A stretch of DNA of 64,000 bases, from the NCBI GenBank assembly GCA_034401135.1, contig JAWZSP010000009.1, positions 2,418,001 to 2,482,000 on the forward strand. Direction: 5' to 3'. The notes under the pieces are model-generated. The model was given only the letters and a program-made list of their open reading frames with translations, was not told the origin of the DNA and ran no database searches. Positions 47,601-57,123 of the stretch are shown one piece after another. The translations under genes were made by a program, and so were the position numbers. Origin of the DNA: Volutella citrinella (taxonomy: Eukaryota > Ascomycota > Sordariomycetes > Hypocreales > Nectriaceae). Numbering within the stretch: the first letter of the stretch is position 1; every line of letters starts with the position of its first letter.

Positions 47601-50530
47601 ATTAAAAGAAGATATTAAGAAAAAGAAAGACTTTATTAAAAAAGAAAGGGAAAGGGCAGAGGAATGCCTTAAGGATATCCCTAAATTATATTAATAGTAT
47701 AAAAAACTGTTCGCAGAGAGTCTTAATACTAGATTACTAAAATATAGATAATAGGACTATAAGATTATCCTAAAGATTAGTAAGAAACCCAAGTTCTTCT
47801 AAATTTATAACCTAAACTAGGAAGAGTTGAATATACTTTAAGAATACCTAATAGAAATGCTTATAAGAGGCTATATAAAAAGCTCTAGTTTAGAAGCAGG
47901 ATACCCTATTATATTTATTCTTAAAAAAAATAGTAAACTTTGTCTAGTTATAGACTATAGATAGCTTAATAAGATTATTTTTAAAAACCGGACACCTCTT
48001 TTACTAATTATAAAGATAAAGGACTAGCTCTAGGGTATAAATTAGTTTATAGTACTTAATTTAAAAAGAGCTTATAACTTGATAAGAGTTAAAGAAAGCA
48101 ATAAATAGAAAACTGTATTCTGAACTAAGTTTAGACTTTTTAAGTATTTAGTTATATTATTTAGCCTAACTAATACTTTAGCCTTATTCTAGAAAATAAT
48201 TAACTATATACTATAAAAATACCTCGATATATTTATTATATACTACTTAGATAATATTTTTATCTTCTTAAAAATAGAAGAAGAATATACTTAATATATA
48301 TACTAAGTATTATAAAAGCTATAAGAAGTAAAACTTTTAGTAGAACTAGAAAAAAGTTATTTTTATATATAGAAAGTAGAGTTCCTAGGTTATATTATCT
48401 TACTAAATAAAATCTATATAGACCCTAAGAGGATTGCAATAGTTAAGGAATAGTAGATACTAACTAATATTAAGGAAATGCAATTATTCTTAGGCTTTGC
48501 TAACTACTACTAATATTTTATTAAAAACTTTAGTAAGATAGTAGTACTAATAACTAACCTTATAAAGAAAGAAGTTAAGTTTAAATAGGAACTTAAAGAA
48601 TAGGAAGCTTTTAAATAAGTTAAAGAAGCTATCCTTAGTAAACTAGTACTTAAGATATTTGACCTAGAGAAAGAAGTCATACTGGAAACTGATGCCTTAG
48701 ATAAAGGACTAGGGGCCTAGATAGGATAGAAAGATAAAAAAGAATGCCTTTACCTAATTACATTCTATTTATATAAATTGAATAAGATAGAATTATACTA
48801 CCCTATTTATAATAAAGAATTCCTTATAATAGTTAATATATTTAAAGAGTTTTAGTATTATCTTAAGGGAAGTAAATATAAAGTATAAGTATATATAGAC
48901 TATAAAAATATTATATACTTTATTATAACTTAGAAGCTTAATACTTAATAACTATAATATACTAAATACTTATTAGAATTTAATTATATTATTATATATA
49001 TTAAAAAAATAGAGAATAAAAGAGCTAATATAATTAGCTAAAGACTAGATTTTAAACTAGAAATAATAAAAATGGAAATATAATTACTTATAAAGGATAA
49101 ATATAGTAACTATATATAAAACTCTATTAGTAAAATTATTATAATTAGATTGCTTTTAGTAACCTTAGAACCCTTTATAGTAAATAAGGAATATATTCTA
49201 GAAGAACTATAAGTAGCTCTTATTAAGGAAATATATAAATATAGACTTTATAAATACCTAAGAGTAAGAAAAATAGTAGAATAACTAAAATAATACTATA
49301 TCTTTCTAAAAATAAAACGAAAAGTAGAAGAAGTCTTTGTAATATATAATATATATAAAAAGACTAAGGTATTATAATATAAACTTTATAAAGAATTATA
49401 ACTCTTACTAGTTAGTAAATAACTATAGTACTTAGTAATAATAGACTTTATTATAAAGTTATTACTATTAGTAGACCTAGTAATAAGAGTATATTATAAT
49501 AATATTTTTATTATTATTAATAGATTTATAAAATTTATATATTATATCCTGTTTTAAGAAGTAATAGACACAGAATAACTCTTTTATATATTTTTTTAAT
49601 ATATTATCTTAGTATATAGACTGCTAATAGAGATTATTTTAAATAGAGGCCTGATATTTACCTTAAGATTTTTTAATAGATTAATAGGATACCTTAGACT
49701 TAATAATAAGCTTTTAATAGTATTTAGATTATAGATAGATAGATAAATAGAACGATTTAATTAAGAGGTAGAATAATACTTTAGATACTATATTAACTAT
49801 ACTTAGAATAACTAGGTAGAACTTTTACTTTTAGTATAACTTATATATAACTTAAGCTATTATAATAGTATTAAGATAATACTAGTAGTTATACTTTATA
49901 ATTATAACCTAGATGTCTATAGAGATGCTAAAAAGGGACTAGTAAATATTAAGGTAATGTTAAAAAGTGATAAGTTGAAGGAGATTTATAAGGAAATAAA
50001 GATAGAACTTGAATTTATTAGGAATTAAATAACTAAGTATTATAATCTTAAATAATTACTAGCACTGACTTTTAAAGAGGGGAGTATGGTCTACTTATTA
50101 ATAAAAAACCTCGAAATGAAATAATAAAATAAAAAACTTGACTATAAGTTTATCAGACCTTTTAGAGTTAAAAAGAAAATCTTAAAAAATAACTATAAAC
50201 TGGACCTTAGAAAATCACTACTCTACTTAGTATTCTATATATTACTATTAGAAACTGCGGAAGGGACTATCTAGGTTAAAATATAAAATAAGGAATATTA
50301 TAGTAAGTATATTAACTTTGTATTAGCAGACAAAATCATCTTATTATAAGAATAGGTAGTAGAGTGAATTCTAGATAAGAAATTCGAGGATAGTAAAACT
50401 ACTTATTTAGTTAAGTAGAAAGACTGGCCTGACTTAGAAAATATATAGGAATTACTAAAAAACCTTACCTATTACTTAAAGAAACTAGGAGAGTATTTAA
50501 AGGCTTAATAACTAAGAAGCCAGGATTAAT
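44636..50530 (+). pseudogene. gag-pol relic of element A (right of the B insertion)
   Basis: Gag continues from 36521-36927. A CCHC knuckle is readable at about 45203-45258 (KGYKARECTY). The protease active site survives as VLIDSRALYNYI (about 47079-47115), with the catalytic DSG now DSR. Reverse transcriptase lies about 47930-48270 (LNLKRAYNLIRVKE; YLDNIFIF with the second catalytic Asp lost). RNase H and integrase follow to about 49900. Numerous stops make it non-functional. Confidence 0.8.
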
Positions 50531-51232
50531 AAAACCGAGACTAAGGGAATCCCAATCTATACTATTAGAAACCCCGATACTATACAATTCCCTAACTACT
50601 TCTGCCTCCTAAGTATTAAGTATAGTAAATAAATGATCCTTTTTATCTAGGCCCTGAAGACTATAACATAGGGTCTCTACTCTATAGGCCTTTACCTTTT
50701 TTTTAGTAGCTTAGATATATAATAAATGAGTAGTAGCTATAGTTATATAAGCCTATACTGCTACTGCCTTCTCCTGAAGAGTAAGTAATACATTACTAGC
50801 CTTCTCCTTATTATTTTTTAGCTTATTCTCTTAGTTAACTAAATAAATAACTAGGAAACCAGGTTAGTAAAAATCCATTATAAGATAGATAAGAAATATA
50901 TAAGAAGAAGCTACTTAAGTACTATTGCAAGGCTTGCATACCTTAATACAGTTTGTATAATAAGACAATTTATTAGATATTAAGTATAGCTTACTAAAAT
51001 AGAAATAATAAGTATATAGTATATCTGCCTCTTTATAAAAATTAATAACTATACTAATTAGAATATTATACTTAGAATCTTTTTAATAGGATGTTCGAGA
51101 TTTGATTACTTAGCCTGATATTATATTAGTATGATAGAATGTTTACAGGACTAAGTTATAATAGGACTTATAAACTAACATACAGTTATAAAACATAGCC
51201 TTAGGGATAAGACTTTAAAAGGGGGAGTATTG

Positions 51233-51681
51233 TGTTAGAATCTGATACTAATGCACAGTGCCTGGACCTATAGCGCAGTCGTCTAGAATAAAAGAACTAA
51301 TACCCTACTTATATAACTATAAACCTATTAGAATAAGAGTAATAAATAAAGGAGTAGTAGCGCTCTTAGAGTGCTGCGCTTTCTAACCTACTGCGCTTTA
51401 TAAATAAAAAGCAGGCAGTAGGCTATATAATAAAAGATTAGAATTATTATATAGACCTATAAAGAGTATATATCTAGTAGGAGTAGCTTTTTAGCTATTA
51501 ATATAACTTAATTACCTTAATTACCTTGATTAACTATTACTTAATATAATACTATAATTACTATACCTAGGATTATAACTAACCTATTTAAAGCTTAGTA
51601 TATACTATATTAGAACTGCTAATATAAACCCCTAGTATATTATACTAGGTTTATATAGTTAGAACCTACCCGATTGTTATA
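51233..51681 (+). repeat. 3' LTR of element A
   Basis: 449 bp; starts TGTTAGAATC and ends GATTGTTATA. Less RIP-altered than the 5' LTR, keeping more TG and GC steps. Followed by CCTGG and the right part of element C's left terminal repeat. Confidence 0.88.
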
Positions 51682-51805
51682 CCTGGTAAAAGTCAGGGTT
51701 ACTTATATAGATCCCTTTTACTATAGCAGTCTGATAATTAAGAGTCTCAGAGCGACTTCCAGAAACAAGGGGCTAAAAAGAAAAACCCTAGAAATGAGGA
51801 AGTAG

Positions 51806-51834
51806 CTGTAACTACTGGTTACAGGTTTGAATCC
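51806..51834 (+). other. Hairpin plus B-box-like motif inside element C
   Basis: CTGTAACTACTGGTTACAG is a perfect 7-bp stem with a 5-nt loop. It is immediately followed by GGTTTGAATCC, one C-to-T change from the Pol III B box. An outer pair GGCTAAAA (51771) and TTTTAGCC (51860) could enclose it. This suggests a structured or tRNA-derived RNA segment. Confidence 0.5.
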
Positions 51835-52133
51835 AGAAGATGACTACTGTGGTGCGGGGTTTTAGCCACCTGGGTTACAAACTCTTAGCGATAGCAGCGG
51901 GTTTTGGCAGCAGCTATAGCCTATCTGCTAAAGCTGGGGGTTGTGTTGAACCCGCGAATAAGGAGCCCTGGCAAAGGTCAGGGTTACTTACGTGGATCCC
52001 TTTTGCCACAGCGGTCTGACATTTGCCTAATTGTGGGCCTGGCCACTGACTGGGCCCGACAAGTCTTACTGTATCAGTAGGCTGTACGAAGGCCTTGTGT
52101 CTGCTACAGTTGCTTTTTCCAGGGCTACCCTTA

Positions 52134-52569
52134 TGTCAGAACCTGACGCTAATGCATAGTGCAGAAAGGCACGCACCCCGCAGCGGGCCGGGAACTACGT
52201 ACGATCGACAGACAGGAACGCCACGAGAGAAGAGTGGGTCCGACTAATCAGGGAGGGAGCACTACCTCAAAGGAGCGATTGCGCTCCTGGAGCACGGCGC
52301 TCCTAGGACAAAGGCGCTCCTCGCCCCAAGGCAAACTACGTAGCAAACATTAGTAGTATATAGACCTCTGAGGAGTGCACATCCAGGATGAGCAGCTCCT
52401 CAGCTATCAATACAACCTGGTTACCACAATCGTGCTCACCCACCATTGACTATTACCAAACGTGACTGTAGACAAGACAGTTCAGGTAAACGCCCAAATC
52501 GTTCTGCTAATATAAACCCCCAGTATGTTGTACTAGGTTTACACAGTTAGACCCAGCCCAATCGTCATA
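52134..52569 (+). repeat. Solo LTR related to elements A and B, not RIP-mutated
   Basis: 436 bp from TGTCAGAACCTGACGC to ATCGTCATA, flanked by a perfect CCTTA duplication (52129-52133 and 52570-52574). Shared blocks with the A and B LTRs include CTAATATAAACCCC near the 3' end. It keeps normal GC content and many CpA/TpG steps. It shows what the LTRs of A and B looked like before RIP. Confidence 0.88.
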
Positions 52570-52574
52570 CCTTA

Positions 52575-53662
52575 TATTGAACCTCTACCAGACTTCCGTG
52601 CCGTGTCCATGATAAGCTTACTGTACTAAATCTGCTCCGCAAAGTCCTCGCAGTATCTCGGTTCTACTCATTAGAGAGGGATAAAGGTGACCTGTGCTAT
52701 CAGTAAATTATATATCACGAGCCCTATCTTGTTAGACTACTTTTGGTCACGATGGCAGTTAGTGGTCATGTTGCGCCGTATTGCACTATAGCAAGCTATA
52801 ATCTATATTAAAAATAGCTAAGAATCGACTCTGCTCGTCTGACAATATTGTGTAAACGGCCTATCGATTGCTGCAAGTGCGCTATATATTGGTCGAAGGT
52901 GGAGGATTCTTGCAGCTCTGGAAAGCGGCCAAGCTAGAATCCAAAGCCATCAGCGCCATGATGACTACCTCGCACTAAGCGGCAAAGACACACTTGGCTG
53001 CCCGGTTGGCCTTACTGAAGAGGCCGTTGGCGCTGCAAATTGCTACTGTGTTGTAGCTCGAAGTAGAATAACTCATAGTGACGCAATCATTTGGGGCTGA
53101 CGTGGATTTTTCTGGATCCCCGTTGTGAAGGCGCCGTGGGTTGGGATCTAGAACGTCGGTCCCTATTTTTAGGGTTTTCAATACCCAGCCACAGCGATGC
53201 TACAGCCTCATCAAGTATTCTGAAGAGGTGTGCTGCCAAGCCATGGGGTCGTCAACGGCAGGGTTGAGCCTCAACAAGCTATTCCTGGAAGAGCCTGGCC
53301 CAGTAAAAATAGATTTCTTGTCTACTACAGCTCTTAGTAAGAACCTGGCCTTACCAAGATGACTGAACCCTCTTCTGACTGTCCTCCTCGCTCTTTGATA
53401 GGCCAGGACACAGCCGTCATAGCCGGACCATGGAGCCTCCGGGCTCTAGTTTGCCACCTTCGTGCTGGAGATGTAACCAATATTCCTCATACCAAAACAA
53501 TCTAGCCGCACTTGTTCGCAAATTCCAAAGTGTATATAACGGTCGTCAAGATCCCAACAAGAAGTCCCAATTCTCACCACCATCACTACTATCAATCACT
53601 TAACAAAACATACCAACCCAACAACCTTCATCTTTACTCATCAGCTTAAGCCACTCGACAAA
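52575..53662. other. Intergenic, no supported gene; TATA near 53533
   Basis: About 1.1 kb of normal-composition DNA between the solo LTR and a secreted-protein gene. Short frames on both strands lack features. TGTATATAACGG at 53531 is a plausible TATA box about 130 bp upstream of the 53663 start, followed by a CA/CT-rich leader. Confidence 0.5.
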
Positions 53663-54256
53663 ATGCATTTCACCACAGCTGCCCTCTCTGCCCTCCTCGC
53701 CTCCGCCGCCTTGGCGACCCCCTTCAACTCCCATGGCGACCACGATTCAGACGGCGACATCTTCCCAGGCCCCGACGGCTACTCGGCGTGGGCGATCTGC
53801 AAAAACAAGATCACAACGGGCCGCTTCCCCAACCTTCAGGCTCCCAATCGTCAGGGCGGCTGCGTCAGGTACTACCAGGGTATCGACATGACAGGCGTCG
53901 TCACGGAGCAACACTTCTTCTTCAAGCAGGGCTTCAAGACTGCCTGCGACTGCGCCGCCAAGTGTTTAGAGGAACCCAACAATTGCACGAACTGGGTGTG
54001 GAAGCATACCTTCATGCCGGACGATGGTGGCAAGCGGTCGTGCACTCTGTATAGCAGTCCCAACCTGCCGACTGACGTGACGCTTAAGTACGACTTGGCG
54101 AATAGCAAGGGCTTCAATCTGTTGCAGGATGCGAATAATCCGCAGGCTGGAGCTCCGGCGCCGTTGACTTTCCTGGATGCCGCGGGAACGATCCCTGACA
54201 AGTTTGGTGTGTCTGGTTTCATAGTTCAGGATCAAAACGGCAGACAGTTCTGTTAA
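53663..54256 (+). CDS. Small secreted cysteine protein at the edge of an AT-rich block
   Basis: A single exon of 197 aa. Signal peptide MHFTTAALSALLASAALA. The mature protein has eight cysteines: WAICKNK, GGCVRYY, ACDCAAKC, NNCTNWVW, RSCTLY and a C-terminal QFC. The spacing around CDCAAKCLEEPNNCTNWVW followed by CTLYS resembles PAN/Apple-type folds, which bind protein or carbohydrate. No introns. The stop codon at 54254-54256 is followed within a few bases by the RIP-type AT-rich block, so the gene may lack its native 3' flank. It is a good effector candidate by secretion, size, cysteine content and position next to repeats; role is unknown. Confidence 0.85.
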   Translation: MHFTTAALSALLASAALATPFNSHGDHDSDGDIFPGPDGYSAWAICKNKITTGRFPNLQAPNRQGGCVRYYQGIDMTGVVTEQHFFFKQGFKTACDCAAKCLEEPNNCTNWVWKHTFMPDDGGKRSCTLYSSPNLPTDVTLKYDLANSKGFNLLQDANNPQAGAPAPLTFLDAAGTIPDKFGVSGFIVQDQNGRQFC

Positions 54257-54257
54257 A

Positions 54258-55830
54258 TTGTTTTTTTTTTTAATTAAAAAAATAAAACTTATATTTAAAT
54301 AAAAGTTTTTATTATTTTTATAAATAAATAATATATAAAAAGATTTTAATAAATTTCTTTTTATATTTAAAATTATTTTAAATTTTAATAAAAATATTTA
54401 TATTTTTTTAAATTATAAAGAATATAAATAAAAAATAAATAAAAAATATAAAAGTAAGTTATTTATATTAAATTAATATTATTATAAGAATAATTATAAT
54501 AAATATATTTAATATAATATAATAAATTTTTAATAAGTTTATAAAGTTTATAATTATTATAATAATAAATAAAAAATATAATTTTATTTTTTTATATAAA
54601 GTTATTATATACTTTAGCTTAAATCCTTTTAAGTTATATATTATATAATAAATTTATAATATACTTAGCTAGATTTAATATATAAAAAGTAAAAATAAAT
54701 ACTAAACTTTATATATATATTACTTATTATTTATTATTATATTTATTTTTAAATATAATTTATTACTTATTAAATCTAATAAAACTAAGATTAAATTTAA
54801 GATTTTTTTTACTTTTTTTAATTCTAATTACTTAACTATTAAAAGTAGTAGCTTAATAATTTATAATAAGTAATAGTAATTACTTTTTTTATTATTATAA
54901 CTAAGATCTTAATTTAAGTAATTTATTACTAAAATTACTTATTAAAATCTTAAATAAAAAAAGCCTAAAAATAAATACTATTCTTTTAAATAAATAAAAT
55001 AATATCTAAATTTAATAAGTCTTATATTAAATTACTTTCTTAATTTATTAAAATTAAAAACTAAAAGGTTTATAATATAATTTAAAATTAAAATAAGGAA
55101 TTAGATTAATAATTAATCTTTTTAAATTTTATAAAAATTCCTTTTTTTTATTAAAAAGTTCTTTAAATTCTAACTATTTTTAATAAAATAATACTTTATA
55201 AAAAATATAATTATTAATATTTAGTACTTATTTTATTATAAAAAGGATATAAATAAAATATTATAAAAATAAAAATAGTTATTTATAATCTTTCTTTTTT
55301 ATTATTAAGACTTAATTATTAACTTATATCTTATTAAAATAATATAAAAAATAATTAAAAAGATATTTTAATAAGTAATAATATTCTTAATAAAGGTTAA
55401 TATAAATAATATATATAAAATATAATATTTTTTTAATATTTTTATAAAAATACTTAATTTAAATAAAATAATAAAAAAAATATCTTAATAAAGTATATAT
55501 ATAAATATTTAAAATACTTTAAATAAAAATTAATAATAATTTATAAATAAGATATATTATATATATATCTTTTTATATATTAATAATAATAATAATAAAT
55601 AATTATATTATATATATAATTTATAATAATTAATTTAAGTATTTATTAATTTAAGTATTTATTAATTTAAATATTTATTAATTTAAAAAGTATTTATTAA
55701 TAATATTATTTTAATATAAAGTAAATAAATATAAAATATAAATTAATTAATATAGTTTAAAAAGTAATTAGAAAAGAAAAATAATATATCTTAATTTTTA
55801 GAATTATAAAAAGATATAGGCCTAAAGGGG
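54258..55830. repeat. Second AT-rich RIP-decayed block
   Basis: Extremely AT-rich sequence begins directly after the secreted-protein stop. 54612-54870 matches 31897-32165 in the same orientation. A 16-bp unit like AATTTAAGTATTTATT repeats about four times at 55627-55695. The right part grades into a RIP-mutated copy of the 24-kb locus. No coding frame survives. Confidence 0.85.
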
Positions 55831-55956
55831 AGAAAAGCTACTAGCTTACGAGCTCTAGTAATAAGCCTATATAAACTAAGACCCAGCATAGCAGCAGGTT
55901 AAGTAAAGGAGGCCAGTATTAGCAGTGGTGGAAATTGGGGGCAGTGGAATATTTAA
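55730..55956 (-). pseudogene. RIP-mutated copy of the DUF7730-like gene's 5' end and promoter
   Basis: Aligns with 24170-24392 in the same orientation. Differences are overwhelmingly C-to-T and G-to-A: for example GAGGCCGTGTAAACTGAGAC at the 24-kb locus is AAGCCTATATAAACTAAGAC here. The upstream part ends in a nearly unaltered GTGGTGGAAATTGGG...GCAGTGGAATATTTA. The coding start is destroyed. It is the remains of a duplicate of the 23465-24321 gene. Confidence 0.78.
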
Positions 55957-57123
55957 CCGCCTCAGAGACCCAGGGCGAAGCGGAAGTATTAGTGTAATAA
56001 AACGAAACCCAAATGCCAGCAGTGCGTCCCGGGAACCTGCCTTGCCAATATCTGGGCGTATCTCATGCTTTTCCGGGAGTAGAACAAATCTCACCTCACA
56101 TTCGCCGTTAAAGGTAGCGGCCGACCGCTTTCAAGGACACCATCGCCACACAAGGTGCATTCATCGTGGCTGCTGCAAGGCAAAAACAGCGGCATCCTAC
56201 TGGGTCGCACCAATATGCCCCCCAGTAGCTAAGAACACACCCGATTCTCTTCTATTCATTCGGCTGGACAAGTGACTGAGCTGGGAGTCTGCCATTGACC
56301 ATCCACTGACTGCTATGGCTACTCCCCCAGCCCAAGTCTACTGTTGTGGTGCAACCGGTAAATTTGATGATCTGGATTGACATTGATAAGCCATTCTCAT
56401 CCGTGCCGTGGGCAGTCGTGCAGATAACTGACCACCTCAGACCATTGCGCCATCCCCTAATGCTGTATTCCCAAACCTAGCACTGTGTGTTGGTTGTGCA
56501 TTACTGCGCCCCAGGCTCCCAGGTCCCCATTCAGGCCAGCCCCCTGGTAGTATCCCGGCGTCTCGAAACTCGACCTCATTGCCATTATCCAGTGCCGACA
56601 CCCATGCGGAACTAAATACAGCAATACATATTCGACGTGGCGCCCTCGGCATGGGCCATCCTCGGATTGCCCATCCTCGGCCTGGGCTGCAACTTGAAGT
56701 TGTAAGGGGAGCCGAGTTTGCAAGCCGAAGCCTCGAGATAAGCCAACTCGAATGAGGGGCGATGGGCCTAACCCCCATCCAGTAGCGAGGTGCGACCAAA
56801 GTTGAGGCTGGCCGCACCATTGGCCCTAAGAATAGCCCCAGTCGGACTAAACGTCCAAGACCATGGCTTGGGACGAGATCGGTCTGGCCCCACCTCCCGA
56901 GATAGCGGTGGGTCATCTGATGTGTTCCCCATGGGGTATCTTGATATCTGCATCTCCAACATCCAATTACGTGGGTCATGGTAGGAAAGCATCCGCTCAT
57001 CTGTTGACACCTGGAGGCGATTCAAATACTGCCTGGATACCCGGTGTTGAATGCGTCTTCACAGACAAATCCACTATCCCCTTTCACATCATCGCATCAT
57101 TGATCCTTCCCATTATACCAATC
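55957..57123. other. Intergenic; inverted duplicate at 56417-56542
   Basis: No gene supported before the MFS start. 56417-56542 is an inverted copy of 24446-24566 (shared core TGCACAACCAACACACAGTG on the opposite strand), with a 6-bp insertion and few substitutions and no RIP bias. Confidence 0.6.

Larger units (their letters stand above)
36072..51681 (+). mobile_element. Element A: RIP-degraded Ty3/gypsy retrotransposon
   Basis: Two 449-bp LTRs (36072-36520 and 51233-51681) match along their length except for RIP-type transitions. The target duplication CCTGG is at 36067-36071 and 51682-51686. A polypurine tract (AAAAGGGGGAG) lies just before the 3' LTR. Its own length without the nested element B is about 7.9 kb. 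On the plus strand, relics of gag with a CCHC knuckle, protease, reverse transcriptase and integrase occur in gypsy order, all riddled with stops. It landed in the left terminal repeat of element C. It cannot be active. Confidence 0.88.
36042..52021 (+). mobile_element. Element C: TRIM-like miniature element split by element A
   Basis: Terminal direct repeats of 78-80 bp start TGTTGAACCCGCG (left copy RIP-altered to TATTAAACCTGCG) and end GGTCTGACA, so they are TG...CA like LTRs. Left repeat: 36042-36071 plus 51687-51736, interrupted by element A. Right repeat: 51944-52021, not mutated. Internal part: 51737-51943, 207 bp, non-coding, with a purine-rich AAAGCTGGGGG just before the right repeat like a polypurine tract. 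Flanks are TTTAT (36037-36041) and TTTGC (52022-52026), a 5-bp target duplication if RIP changed G and C in the left copy. Without element A the whole unit is about 365 bp, which fits a terminal-repeat retrotransposon in miniature. It has no coding capacity and would need enzymes from another element. Confidence 0.6.

Noticed and set aside
31757..51681. Centromere or mitochondrial insertion as explanation for the 20-kb AT block
   Set aside because: Gypsy gag-pol relics, LTR pairs and target duplications with RIP-type transitions explain most of it; no mitochondrial genes are visible. A centromeric location cannot be tested from one window.
51690..52021. Element C as a simple tandem duplication
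   Set aside because: TG...CA ends, a purine tract before the right copy and matching 5-bp flanks favour a mobile element, though a plain duplication is not fully excluded.
55925..56275. 116-codon plus-strand frame after the second AT block
   Set aside because: It overlaps the duplicated promoter segment from the 24-kb locus and has no protein features.
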